This document shows, piece by piece, positions 1-7,412 of a stretch of 31,527 nt of DNA. Source of the stretch: an uncultured Eubacteriales bacterium (GTDB taxonomy: Bacteria > Bacillota > Clostridia > Oscillospirales > CAG-272); the NCBI GenBank assembly GCA_934446485.1, contig CAKSEM010000002.1, positions 1 to 31,527 on the forward strand, written 5' to 3'. The notes beneath the pieces are model-generated. The model was not told where the DNA came from and did no database searches. It saw only the letters and a list, made by a program, of their open reading frames with translations. The translations under genes and the position numbers were made by a program. How positions within the stretch are numbered: the stretch's first letter is position 1; each line of letters starts with the position of its first letter.

Positions 1-15
1 GTGTAGTAAACATAG

Positions 16-50
16 AAAAAGCACCACATCTTGTGTAATGTGGTGCTTTA
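16..50 (-). terminator. Bidirectional-looking intrinsic terminator at left edge
   Basis: An 8-bp perfect stem (GCACCACA at 21-28 with TGTGGTGC at 39-46) is flanked by A16-20 and T47-49. Read leftward it is followed by five T residues, so it can end minus-strand transcription; read rightward the T run is shorter. It lies a few bases beyond the CCA of the tRNA-like 3' end at 54-76, as the terminator of a host tRNA or tmRNA gene would. Confidence 0.7.
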
Positions 51-53
51 TTA

Positions 54-79
54 TGGTGGAGGTGAGGGGAGTCGAACGG
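54..79 (-). other. Putative attachment-site core: 3' end of a tRNA or tmRNA
   Basis: Read on the minus strand this ends in a T-loop (TTCGACT), the 3' T-stem CCCCT, a 7-base acceptor strand CACCTCC, a discriminator A and CCA. The T-stem 5' partner would have to be AGGGG, but the sequence there is GACCG, so only the 3' part of a tRNA-type RNA is present. Such truncated 3' ends are the usual identity block of tyrosine-recombinase phages. A terminator follows at once and an excisionase-like gene lies nearby. The CTCCACCA ending resembles tmRNA 3' ends, but the exact host RNA cannot be determined from this window. Confidence 0.55.
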
Positions 80-194
80 TCATCTATGCCAACACCACAA
101 ACCATCACTGTTCACTTTTATCCACTTATAATGGGCTTTGTTAATGGCTTGTATCACTCGTATATGTCACACATCACCTCGTTTCACTCCCATG

Positions 195-218
195 ATTGCT
201 ACCAACATTGCTACCAAC
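195..218. repeat. Tandem 12-bp direct repeat
   Basis: ATTGCTACCAAC occurs twice in immediate succession (195-206 and 207-218) in the gene-free stretch between the tRNA-like core and the excisionase-like gene. Arm-type integrase or Xis binding sites often look like this, but that role is inferred from position. The rest of 80-264 shows no credible coding sequence. Confidence 0.5.
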
Positions 219-264
219 ATCACCCCTTGTACACTACGTCACCTATGCTCACTCGTTGAGGCAC

Positions 265-289
265 AAAAAAGCGCACCCGAAGGTGCGCT
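265..289 (-). terminator. Intrinsic terminator after the excisionase-like gene
   Basis: On the minus strand a perfect 8-bp stem AGCGCACC/GGTGCGCT closes a UUCG tetraloop and runs into six T residues. It starts just past the stop codon of the gene at 296-481 and probably ends the long leftward early operon. Confidence 0.85.
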
Positions 290-295
290 GTATAT

Positions 296-481
296 TTATG
301 AATTTAGCCAGTCCTCAAATGCCTTGCGCGGGATGATGATCCGCTTACCGGAGTATACTACTTTGAACTGATTCGACTTTGCTAACGCATATGCTTGGTT
401 AATTCCAATACCGAGGTAATCCTTAATATCTTTAACGCTTAGTACCATCTTATCTGCGCCCAGTGCTACCGAATCCGCCAC
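296..481 (-). CDS. Excisionase-like helix-turn-helix protein
   Basis: A 61-residue protein of the MerR/HTH_17 'excisionase family' type. Residues 13-35 (LSVKDIKDYLGIGINQAYAL) form the first helices of a winged HTH, followed by a wing-like segment (KVVYSGKRIIIPRKAF) and an EDWL ending typical of the family. The start is GTG at 481, preceded by AGGAGGG at good spacing inside the end of dUTPase, so the two genes overlap by about 30 nt. An internal ATG at 448 has no clear ribosome site. It is the last gene before a terminator and the putative att core, which favours a role as Xis/recombination directionality factor or a DNA-binding regulator. No integrase gene is visible in the window. Confidence 0.75.
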   Translation of the reverse strand: MADSVALGADKMVLSVKDIKDYLGIGINQAYALAKSNQFKVVYSGKRIIIPRKAFEDWLNS

Positions 482-959
482 GGTTCTTCCCTCCTAGCGT
501 GCTCACTATAGCAAACTTTATACTCGGCTGTTTGCGTACAATGCGGAACTGGCAGATGCGATCACCGGCCGGAATGAACGTATCCTCAGTGGCGTAGGCC
601 GGGAACTTCCACTCATCCAGATCGCCACAGTAAGCGTTATCAATAACACCCATGGAATTTGCCTGGATCACATGGTACTTCATATAAGTTGAACTGCGCG
701 GCACAACGTGAGCCTCATAACCTGTCGGCAGCTTCATTGCTACGCCAAGTGGGATGAGCTTGAAATCGCCCGCCTGAATACGCACGCTGTCCGCGGCATA
801 AAGATCAATCCAGTCACCCTCACGGATCTTGGCAACTGAGCTGACGCCCTCAACGGTGTATTTGAGTTTGATTTTGTGTGGAAGGATTCGTTTAAGCATG
901 ATAGAGATTATAAGCACACTTGTGATAATATCGAGGATCAAGATCATTGTCTCTGTCAT
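450..959 (-). CDS. dut: dUTPase (dUTP diphosphatase) with N-terminal membrane segment
   Basis: Trimeric-type dUTPase, hydrolysing dUTP to dUMP and PPi, which keeps uracil out of DNA and feeds thymidylate synthase. All five family motifs are visible: GDWIDLYAA (48-56), PRSS (87-90), GVIDNAYCGD (104-113, catalytic Asp), AGDRICQFRI (131-140) and GGFGSTGR (161-168). At 169 residues it is slightly long because residues 5-24 form an uninterrupted hydrophobic stretch followed by KRILPHK, which looks like a membrane anchor. The ATG at 959 has AGGAGA at ideal spacing, whereas the internal Met22 has no ribosome site, so the anchor appears to be translated. It is last in the nucleotide operon, after nrdG. 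Confidence 0.93.
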   Translation of the reverse strand: MTETMILILDIITSVLIISIMLKRILPHKIKLKYTVEGVSSVAKIREGDWIDLYAADSVRIQAGDFKLIPLGVAMKLPTGYEAHVVPRSSTYMKYHVIQANSMGVIDNAYCGDLDEWKFPAYATEDTFIPAGDRICQFRIVRKQPSIKFAIVSTLGGKNRGGFGSTGRR

Positions 960-976
960 AACATTATCTCCTGTAT

Positions 977-1456
977 TTATGAGATTTTTTTTGCATATTG
1001 ATTGCCGGACGCTAGGTCTACGCCAAGTGTGTCGTCAAACCGAGGACACATCGTTGGTATATATCGCCCAAACTTTATGATCACGTTTGGGTACTGTGAC
1101 AGGCGCCGCACTTGGTCATTCACTTCATACTCGTAATAGCCCGTATAAATAATAAAGGTGTCCATACACCCATTGTCCCGGAACGTGCGCAATAGTGCGA
1201 GCACCTCGTCTATCTGCAACATCGGTTCGAGGCCGCCGATCACGACAGCTTCTGTGATGTCGTTGCTTTGATAGAGTTGATAGAGTCTTTTGTCATCAAT
1301 GTTATAAGCGCTGCCGAACAGGTCATGGTTCTGACAAACAGAGGGCGGAAACCCGCCCTCCTTACAACACTTAAAGTCACATGATACAGAACCGATGAAC
1401 AAACTTGGCTTCTTATAGTTGACAAAATCCTCAACTACAATGCCGCTCACCCTCAT
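977..1456 (-). CDS. nrdG: Anaerobic ribonucleotide reductase activating protein (radical SAM, NrdG-like)
   Basis: A 159-residue NrdG-like activase that would use a [4Fe-4S] cluster and S-adenosylmethionine to install the glycyl radical on NrdD. The cluster region is SCDFKCC (Cys26, Cys30, Cys31) with a further Cys41, a variant spacing rather than the classical CX3CX2C. GGLEP (74-78) matches the SAM-binding GGEP element. Its ATG overlaps the nrdD stop codon (ATGA), so translation is probably coupled. The adjacent nrdD makes the assignment firm despite the unusual cysteine spacing. Confidence 0.88.
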   Translation of the reverse strand: MRVSGIVVEDFVNYKKPSLFIGSVSCDFKCCKEGGFPPSVCQNHDLFGSAYNIDDKRLYQLYQSNDITEAVVIGGLEPMLQIDEVLALLRTFRDNGCMDTFIIYTGYYEYEVNDQVRRLSQYPNVIIKFGRYIPTMCPRFDDTLGVDLASGNQYAKKIS

Positions 1457-3378
1457 TTGAGGTCATCTCCAACAACGTCAAACCAGTCTCGCATCGCGAA
1501 TTCCGCTTTGCGCTCTTTGGAATATGTTTTTGTAGGAACGAGGAATCCTACGATACGCTGGTAAGTCGTTTCCATTGGTTCACCACACACAGGGCATGTC
1601 TTACCATAAAATCCGTGATTATGCTTGCAAGCGCTGATTCTGAGGTTAAAGGCGAAATACTGTACGCCAGCATCGGCGACATAATTTAACATCTTCCACG
1701 CAGTGTCAAAGTCCTTGAACGGTGCGTCAATGTTTACGTGCATGATCGAACCACCATTACACGCTTTGTCAAGAATCGCACTCAGTCGAATCTTTTCATA
1801 TAGTGTTGTCTTTACACCAAGTGGAATCCACTGATTACCATACAAAGGCAGCTCATATGCTTCATTTGGGAATAGGAGTTTGTCCTTCTGCATAAGTACC
1901 GCTGCCGCGCGCTCACCGGGGATCTGCTCGATGTTAACCATATAAGACTTATCTGAAGTGAATGCAGCCTTGGCCTCGTTGAGCACAGACATAACATCCG
2001 TTGCAAATTCCAACCCCGCATCTGTGTACGTCGTGTTACCAAACTCATCGGTGATGGTAAACCCATACTTCTGAAGGGCTTCGTACAGCCCAATAATACC
2101 GATTGTATTATACTGTTTATCCATGTGCATGATTCCCAAAGAATAGTTTGGCAACAACCCCTTCTCCACATTGCGCTCAATAATATGCCTTACGCAATCA
2201 AGAGCCTGCATACACAACAACGCCTTCTCGCTCAGGGCTTCCATATATTCTTCGGTGGTATCACATTCATACGCGAGTCTGGCAAGGTTGATCGTATTAA
2301 CCTTCACACTACCCACCTCAAGAGCTGTGCCACCGATGCTATTGAAGTAACCGAGGTTCTTTACGTCTGAAACCAAGCGGCAGCAGTTGCTGAGGCTTGT
2401 AACGTCGTCGCTAATAAAGAAGTTGCTGTCACCCCACTGCATATTGTGTTCGCAGCACCATTTAGCAAAGCCCTCATCAACAAACTTGCCATCTTTGCGA
2501 AGAAGCGCATATGTAAGTACGGGGAATGTCATCATGTTCTCCATTCGAATCTTACTTACCACACGCATAAACGCCTTCTGGTATTCCAGTATCTCATCAA
2601 TATAGTCAATGATAAACGTGCCGTCTGGATACTCTTTGCCTCCGAACAACGCCTCAAGGTACGGGCGGTCAAAGATCGAAATGTTTGTGAAGGCTGACTG
2701 GATACCGCCGCGCAGGAATGGCTGGTTTAAGCGATAGATGAATTCTTGGAAGTGCTGATCTCGATAATACTCTGGGTCACGAAGGACGTAATTCTCCGCG
2801 CAATCTTTGTGCCAGAAGTAGAACGAGTAAATCAGGAAGCTTGGTAGGCCAACTGCACCGGAAGAACGATTACACGTCCAGCTCACGAACTCCCCAATAA
2901 AATCTGTGAACGTTGTGAGATGCTGTGGCGGTGTAGCGTTGAAGTTATTAATAAAAAATAGCCCACGCTCAACAATATTCGCGATGTCATAAGCAAAACA
3001 ATAAGACTTTTCCGTTGCATTATACGCATCGTGCAGATAAAAATGGCCGTTCCATTCATTCTCTAGCCATTCCCTCGCAACTTTACGTCCATACTTCTTA
3101 TTGAGTTCGTAGTAGATTTTGTTGAATGCCAGCAGCTTAGAATGTGGCTTGCTCATCTCGTTTTCGAGAGAAACAATATCCTTATGCCCGACGTTTGCGT
3201 TGCCGTCAATACTCGCATCTGCGACCGTCTGCTTGTCTACAAAGTTGTCAATGAAGTCAGTGTAGCTCAACTGCTCATCTCCGAAGCCATTAAGCGCGGC
3301 CATATCGGATCCATATTTGTCCTGCATCTGATTATATGCGGTTGTGAAGTCCTTCAGGAGCCTGATGTCAATCTTCAT
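1453..3378 (-). CDS. nrdD: Anaerobic (class III) ribonucleoside-triphosphate reductase
   Basis: Large class III ribonucleotide reductase subunit of 641 residues, converting NTPs to dNTPs under anoxic conditions with a glycyl radical. Near the C-terminus a zinc site (CKHNH...CPVCGEP, about residues 584-601) precedes the glycyl-radical loop (YQRIVGFLVP, Gly near 611). The protein begins directly with the catalytic barrel and shows no recognisable ATP-cone domain, so allosteric control may be reduced compared with longer bacterial NrdDs. I place the start at ATG 3378, six bases after AGAGGTG; the GTG at 3387 lies inside that ribosome site. Upstream is a NrdH-like redoxin, downstream nrdG. It implies replication in an anaerobic host. 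Confidence 0.95.
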   Translation of the reverse strand: MKIDIRLLKDFTTAYNQMQDKYGSDMAALNGFGDEQLSYTDFIDNFVDKQTVADASIDGNANVGHKDIVSLENEMSKPHSKLLAFNKIYYELNKKYGRKVAREWLENEWNGHFYLHDAYNATEKSYCFAYDIANIVERGLFFINNFNATPPQHLTTFTDFIGEFVSWTCNRSSGAVGLPSFLIYSFYFWHKDCAENYVLRDPEYYRDQHFQEFIYRLNQPFLRGGIQSAFTNISIFDRPYLEALFGGKEYPDGTFIIDYIDEILEYQKAFMRVVSKIRMENMMTFPVLTYALLRKDGKFVDEGFAKWCCEHNMQWGDSNFFISDDVTSLSNCCRLVSDVKNLGYFNSIGGTALEVGSVKVNTINLARLAYECDTTEEYMEALSEKALLCMQALDCVRHIIERNVEKGLLPNYSLGIMHMDKQYNTIGIIGLYEALQKYGFTITDEFGNTTYTDAGLEFATDVMSVLNEAKAAFTSDKSYMVNIEQIPGERAAAVLMQKDKLLFPNEAYELPLYGNQWIPLGVKTTLYEKIRLSAILDKACNGGSIMHVNIDAPFKDFDTAWKMLNYVADAGVQYFAFNLRISACKHNHGFYGKTCPVCGEPMETTYQRIVGFLVPTKTYSKERKAEFAMRDWFDVVGDDLK

Positions 3379-3390
3379 GCCATACACCTC

Positions 3391-3627
3391 TTAGAGTTTA
3401 CAAGTCGGGCACACAAAGTCATCGTCCTGCGCATTGATCCAGCGGCAGGCATCTACAAAGTTCATGAGTTCTCCGTCTCCAATATCAATGACTGGCACCT
3501 CCGTAATACCCATACTACGCATTACGTCAATGTCGTCGCACTCTTCATATTCGATATTGGCCTTGTTGAGTTTGGACTCCAGCACACGGCAGCGCGGGCA
3601 ACCTGTTGAATAAATCTTAACCTTCAT
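3391..3627 (-). CDS. Glutaredoxin/NrdH-like thiol redoxin
   Basis: A 78-residue thioredoxin-fold protein. The N-terminal MKVKIYSTGCPRC carries a CPRC redox motif (Cys10, Cys13), and the cis-proline segment TEVPVIDI follows, as in NrdH and glutaredoxins. The end of the protein carries a second pair, CPTC, which may bind metal or relay disulfides. The ATG at 3627 has GGAGG at good spacing and overlaps the end of the kinase gene. Sitting immediately before nrdD, it probably supplies reducing equivalents to the reductase or keeps its cysteines reduced; that role is inferred from context. Confidence 0.85.
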   Translation of the reverse strand: MKVKIYSTGCPRCRVLESKLNKANIEYEECDDIDVMRSMGITEVPVIDIGDGELMNFVDACRWINAQDDDFVCPTCKL

Positions 3628-4168
3628 AATCTTCCTCCATTTTAATATACGACCAAACTGTCTCGACACATTTGTCGAGCAAAATGTTTTTAATGGTGCA
3701 ATCAGCTTTACGCGCCACGGACTCGAACTCAACTTTATCGTTGTATACTCTGCGGGCGATTTCTCCTGTGCTCGCGCCGCGCTTCTGCATGCGTTGAATA
3801 CGTACATCACTTGGTACCGTGATATAAATAACCCTGATGCCGCGCTCTCCGTGGTAATGCGCCCGGAAATAATCGATACCAGCCGGGTCAATTACATAAA
3901 CACAGGCGGCATCGACCTGTTTTTGTGTGGCGAAGTAGCAATGTCCATCGAACACCGTGCGGGCAACCACGTCGAAGTCCTCATTGATTTCCTTAAAGGA
4001 TGGGTACTGGATTGGGCTAAGAAAGATATGTCCGCGCTCTCCCTCATACCTCGGCAGACGATTGGTATAACTCTCAACTGATGTCAACCCATATCGCTTA
4101 TTTAGCTCTTCGCACACCGTGGTTTTGCCCGCACCGCTCTCACCCACGATCAGATAGATATTTTTCAT
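3617..4168 (-). CDS. Guanylate-kinase-like nucleoside monophosphate kinase
   Basis: A 183-residue P-loop kinase. Walker A is GESGAGKTT (9-17), followed by SYTNRLPRYEGERGHIFL, which corresponds to the GMP-binding S-x-TTR-x-PR-x-GE-x-G segment of guanylate kinases. A lid-like region with QRMQKRGAS and RRVYNDKVEFE follows. It likely phosphorylates a (d)NMP in phage nucleotide supply; GMP/dGMP is the family substrate but another dNMP cannot be excluded. AAGGAGG precedes the ATG, and the start overlaps the end of thyX by 29 nt. Confidence 0.85.
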   Translation of the reverse strand: MKNIYLIVGESGAGKTTVCEELNKRYGLTSVESYTNRLPRYEGERGHIFLSPIQYPSFKEINEDFDVVARTVFDGHCYFATQKQVDAACVYVIDPAGIDYFRAHYHGERGIRVIYITVPSDVRIQRMQKRGASTGEIARRVYNDKVEFESVARKADCTIKNILLDKCVETVWSYIKMEEDYEG

Positions 4169-4961
4169 TATAGGCCTCCTTCAACGTTGGATGGCGCCCG
4201 CAGGACTTGTGCTCTGTGCAGAAGTTGTACGGCTCATGTGCCTCGCATTGGGGCACAAGGTATACGGCTAAGTCAGGCGACACCTTTTTCACCTCATCGC
4301 GCATGGCACATGCCAGATCGCGGATTTCCTTCTGCGCGCGAGTACACAGCCGCAGATGGCAAAAGTGCATCAGCTCACGGGCGTTCATACTGACCGCCAG
4401 CTTAGTCTCGCAAGCATTTGGCAATACAGCCCTCGCATCCTCATTAGCCGCACCCAGTCTCTTTAGTGCGTTATAGGCAATTGTTGCATGTCCCATCGCA
4501 TCCTGGAATTCTTCACTGTTGACTCCCGGCGGCTCGATATAGCGGAACCCGTCTTCGGCACAATAACGCTGGCTGCGCACGCTAAACGCTGTGTTACGGT
4601 GCCGCGTCAACTGCGCCAGCAGAGCGCGACTCACCCCGGCAACTTCAAAAGAAAAACTGATATGCTCGAATACACTGGTGTGTCCTGTCCGGTAGCAACC
4701 TCTTGCGAGTTTGTGTGTGGTCGTCGGCTTACTGTCATAGCACATCGCGGCGGCTTGCTCGACCACATCAAGCGGGTCGTGACTTTCGCCTACGGGCTGA
4801 GTGTAGGCGATCAGTTTGCAGGAGAGCTTAACTGCACGCTGTTCTCCCTTACATTGATATGGGGTCTTACCTGCGCCGCATGCGATAAACTCACCGGCCT
4901 GGTCTTCCATGCGCTGTCCACACACACAACCGTCGCACACCTCAAGACTTACTTCGTTCAT
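4140..4961 (-). CDS. thyX: FAD-dependent thymidylate synthase ThyX
   Basis: Flavin-dependent thymidylate synthase, methylating dUMP to dTMP with methylenetetrahydrofolate and NADPH. The signature RHRX7S is present (RHRNTAFSVRS), as are GHTSVFEHISFSFE before it and the C-terminal NARELMHFCHLRLC...QKEIRDLA region. The protein is about 273 residues and carries about 45 extra N-terminal residues rich in cysteine (CDGCVCGQ ... YQCKG) that resemble a small metal-binding module. The start is uncertain: ATG 4961 follows a purine-rich stretch, and ATG 4988 is in frame but lacks a ribosome site. dUTPase and dCMP deaminase in the same operon both deliver its substrate dUMP. Confidence 0.93.
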   Translation of the reverse strand: MNEVSLEVCDGCVCGQRMEDQAGEFIACGAGKTPYQCKGEQRAVKLSCKLIAYTQPVGESHDPLDVVEQAAAMCYDSKPTTTHKLARGCYRTGHTSVFEHISFSFEVAGVSRALLAQLTRHRNTAFSVRSQRYCAEDGFRYIEPPGVNSEEFQDAMGHATIAYNALKRLGAANEDARAVLPNACETKLAVSMNARELMHFCHLRLCTRAQKEIRDLACAMRDEVKKVSPDLAVYLVPQCEAHEPYNFCTEHKSCGRHPTLKEAYNEKYLSDRG

Positions 4962-4965
4962 TCCT

Positions 4966-5160
4966 TCACCACTTTCTAAAGATTCCATGGTAAGCACTTG
5001 CACATGCGTGAGAGCAGAAGAGATGCCCTTCGTCGTCTTCCCACACCTCGTCGTCATATTCGCATATAACCTCGCCACACTCTGCGCATTCCCCAAGGAT
5101 ACGGTCTGGCGCGTTTGGACACCTAGGATCACATGGTGTCTGCCAACAAACATTGCACAT
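4966..5160 (-). CDS. Small cysteine-rich zinc-binding protein
   Basis: A 64-residue protein with several cysteine pairs: CNVC, CAEC and a final FCSHAC, followed by an aromatic/basic end. The spacing suggests two zinc knuckles or a treble clef. The ATG overlaps the stop of the HD-domain gene (TGATG). No specific family recognised; DNA binding or protein interaction are possibilities only. Confidence 0.7.
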   Translation of the reverse strand: MCNVCWQTPCDPRCPNAPDRILGECAECGEVICEYDDEVWEDDEGHLFCSHACASAYHGIFRKW

Positions 5161-5804
5161 CAGCCGCGCACCTCGTCCAAGTAAGAGGCTAGCATATCCG
5201 CCGCGTGGATCAGTGCCACACCGGGGTATTTCTCCATAGCCTGTGTAAGCGCTCTACTTCCACCGCGCGCCGCTTCGTCGAAGCCACCCATATGCCAGCG
5301 AACCATCATCGCTTCCTCGCGGGTTAGTCTCATAAAGGCTTGAATAATATAGACACTCTTTTCGCCGTGACCAAATGGGCACTCATCTTCGATACTGTAA
5401 CTCGGTACTTGCTGCCACTTGCCATGCTCGTCTTTGACATTACGCACGCCGGGCTTGTAAAAATTCACCTTGCACAGATCGTGCAATAGCGCGGTCAGCG
5501 CTACCGTTTCTTCCTGTTCTGCGGTCAGTTGCCCGTATTCACCTTGATATAGGCGCCGCAATCTCTCGTAGACGTGCAGGCTATGCTTACACAACCCGCC
5601 TTCACAGCTCAGATGATAGATTGTGCTAGCCGGGGCGGCAAAGAAGTCAGATTTTTCCAGCCATGCCAGCAACTTATCCGCACCTTCGCGTTTAATGTAC
5701 TGCGTAAAGATGCCAAGAAATTTCTCACGATCACTCTGCTCGTTCGGTGTCGATGAATCCGAACTCATAGGGGTCTGGCAAACTCCAATCCCACTCTCCG
5801 TCAC
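5160..5804 (-). CDS. HD-domain phosphohydrolase
   Basis: A 214-residue HD-superfamily protein. Candidate metal ligands are His74 (CKHSLHVYERL), the HD pair His108-Asp109 (LLHDLCK), His146 (FGHGEKS), His171 (RWHMGGF) and a late Asp203 (HAAD). Related enzymes hydrolyse nucleotides, and its place among dNTP genes suggests a nucleotidase or dNTPase role. The GTG start at 5804 has AAGGAG at ideal spacing. This makes the gene overlap the end of the SleB-like gene by 74 nt, which is long but supported by the ribosome site; Met13 (5768) is the alternative. Confidence 0.85.
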   Translation of the reverse strand: MTESGIGVCQTPMSSDSSTPNEQSDREKFLGIFTQYIKREGADKLLAWLEKSDFFAAPASTIYHLSCEGGLCKHSLHVYERLRRLYQGEYGQLTAEQEETVALTALLHDLCKVNFYKPGVRNVKDEHGKWQQVPSYSIEDECPFGHGEKSVYIIQAFMRLTREEAMMVRWHMGGFDEAARGGSRALTQAMEKYPGVALIHAADMLASYLDEVRG

Positions 5805-6231
5805 TTTTGTACTCCTTCCTGAACACGTTTCCGTGCCCTCTAGCCTTGAAAAAATAATAATCCGCGGGCAACGTGCGACCTACGCCGACATAGCCTTGCT
5901 TTTCCAACTCCCACCGCCGCACAACATCTCGCGTAATATCCATCAGCTCGTCCGTCACTGGGTAGCGTGCCTTGTAACCATGGAATTGAGAATAAATGAC
6001 GACCTCCCCGATTGTGTCAGGGAAGTCGTCAGAATCCAGCCGGTTCAAGATGCACCACACAACGGCGGCCTTCTCAGCGATTGGCACGTCATCGGCTCGG
6101 CATTCACCATAGAGGGTGCGGGCGATGCGGCGCATATCACTTTCGCTGATAGAATCCGCGGCGAGTGTTGTTACAGGCATAAAGGTAAGAGCCGCAATCA
6201 AAAGCCACACGGCACAGTGTTTAATTCGCAT
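5731..6231 (-). CDS. Secreted SleB-like cell wall hydrolase
   Basis: A 166-residue protein of the Hydrolase_2/SleB fold. The N-terminus is a signal peptide (MRIKHCAVWLLIAALTFMPV, then TTLAA as cleavage region). The catalytic domain begins at ARTLYGECR, with Glu43 as likely catalytic acid, and contains AAVVWCILNRLDSDDFP, SQFHGY and the late VGRTLPADYYFF segment typical of the family. The ATG at 6231 follows AGGAG at good spacing and overlaps the methyltransferase end. A secreted peptidoglycan hydrolase inside a nucleotide operon is unexpected; it may act as an endolysin exported by Sec or remodel the wall, which cannot be decided here. Confidence 0.88.
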   Translation of the reverse strand: MRIKHCAVWLLIAALTFMPVTTLAADSISESDMRRIARTLYGECRADDVPIAEKAAVVWCILNRLDSDDFPDTIGEVVIYSQFHGYKARYPVTDELMDITRDVVRRWELEKQGYVGVGRTLPADYYFFKARGHGNVFRKEYKSDGEWDWSLPDPYEFGFIDTERAE

Positions 6232-6997
6232 TGTTGTCTGCTCCTGTATTATAACATGATTCGATACGGTTGCGGGCAGCCTCGTAAAAATCTTTATCCT
6301 TTTCAAAAGCTATAAATTTGCGTCCGGTATTGATGGCTGCTACGCAGGTCGTACCGCTGCCAGCGCATGGGTCAAGCACAAGATCACCCTCATCCGTGTA
6401 AGTGCGAACTAGATACTCGCACAACTCGACAGGTTTCTGTGTTGGATGCAACAAGCCTTTATTGATATTTGGATAATCAAGCACCTGCCGAGGATACCCG
6501 GCGTACTCAATCACTCTATCCAGCTTATGGCTAGGACGGGTCGGGTTTACACCCTTCCCATCTCCGTACCTTTGCGGGCGGCTCCACTCTTGATCCACGC
6601 GCACCAGACCTTGTGGCCGGTACTTCATATTGACCTTTGCGCCGTTTGCCGTCGAGGCCGGGCTGAATACCGCAATCTCTTCAATATCTTTAAGAGGCTT
6701 GAGTTTCGCGTTCGTGTGCCCCGATGGTCTACTCTTACGCCAGTACCACATGTATTTGAACCATTCCTTGTTGCTCTGCACGAGATCAGATGTGAATGGC
6801 TGCTGGCAAAACATGACGATGGCACCGTCGGGTTTAATAATGCGGCGCAGATGCGCCCATAATTCATCCAGTGGCAGGGCTTTGTCCCATTTGCATGTTG
6901 TGGTGTTGTATGGTGGGTCAGCCAGCACTAATTGCACCGACTGATCTGCCACGTCCACTAGGCCGTGCAGACAATCATCACAGAGTAACAAAGTCAT
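6221..6997 (-). CDS. DNA (N6-adenine or N4-cytosine) methyltransferase
   Basis: A 258-residue amino-methyltransferase of the beta-type order: catalytic motif DPPY (27-30) comes before the SAM-binding motif DPCAGSGTT in the C-terminal part. HPTQKP just before the latter is a standard partner motif. It probably modifies phage DNA against host restriction or marks replication; no cognate endonuclease is nearby, so it is an orphan enzyme. ATG 6997 is chosen because it keeps the overlap with the upstream gene short; a TTG at 7027 is in frame. The ribosome site is weak either way. Confidence 0.9.
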   Translation of the reverse strand: MTLLLCDDCLHGLVDVADQSVQLVLADPPYNTTTCKWDKALPLDELWAHLRRIIKPDGAIVMFCQQPFTSDLVQSNKEWFKYMWYWRKSRPSGHTNAKLKPLKDIEEIAVFSPASTANGAKVNMKYRPQGLVRVDQEWSRPQRYGDGKGVNPTRPSHKLDRVIEYAGYPRQVLDYPNINKGLLHPTQKPVELCEYLVRTYTDEGDLVLDPCAGSGTTCVAAINTGRKFIAFEKDKDFYEAARNRIESCYNTGADNNAN

Positions 6998-7412
6998 CAC
7001 CGTACTTATCAATAAAGGCAAGGTCAAACTTAACCTTGAACCTCCGAATGGCGCGCTTCATTGCCACGTCAATGCCAATCTGCTTGTCAAACTCGTCTTC
7101 GGGACTACACGATGCTTCCCCGCGGATGCCATTCCACAGTTCGACCTGGGTTACGTGCCCGTTGTTACGAGTGCGATATTCGCCGAAGTTGTTGTAGTAA
7201 GTTTCCCAAGCAGACCATACGCGGCGAGGGGCGGGCTGAAGCTGTTCCTCAAACAAAGTGCGGAACTCATTAGACGATACGATGCCAGTTCCCTGATCGT
7301 TCGTAAATGTAATGGTGCCATCACTATCAACATGGGTCACTGTAAATACAGTACCCTTTGTCAGGCCAGGGACATCCTGAATGAGCGCAATTTTCGATCC
7401 GGTCATAATCAT
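6978..7412 (-). CDS. Hypothetical protein with SH3-like N-terminus
   Basis: A 144-residue protein of unknown function. The first 60 residues (GSKIALIQDVPGLTKGTVFTV ... EFRTLFEE, in part) alternate beta-strand-like segments as in small SH3-like barrels. The C-terminal half is charged and aromatic. The ATG at 7412 follows GGAGGAG and overlaps the stop of the PcfJ-like gene (ATGA), so the two are probably coupled. Confidence 0.7.
   Translation of the reverse strand: MIMTGSKIALIQDVPGLTKGTVFTVTHVDSDGTITFTNDQGTGIVSSNEFRTLFEEQLQPAPRRVWSAWETYYNNFGEYRTRNNGHVTQVELWNGIRGEASCSPEDEFDKQIGIDVAMKRAIRRFKVKFDLAFIDKYGDDFVTL

Noticed and set aside
138..371. Plus-strand ORF crossing the att region
   Set aside because: It spans a terminator hairpin and the excisionase gene in the opposite direction, with no ribosome site.
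4187..5184. Several plus-strand ORFs opposite thyX and the zinc-protein gene
   Set aside because: They are frame shadows of well-supported minus-strand genes with conserved motifs.
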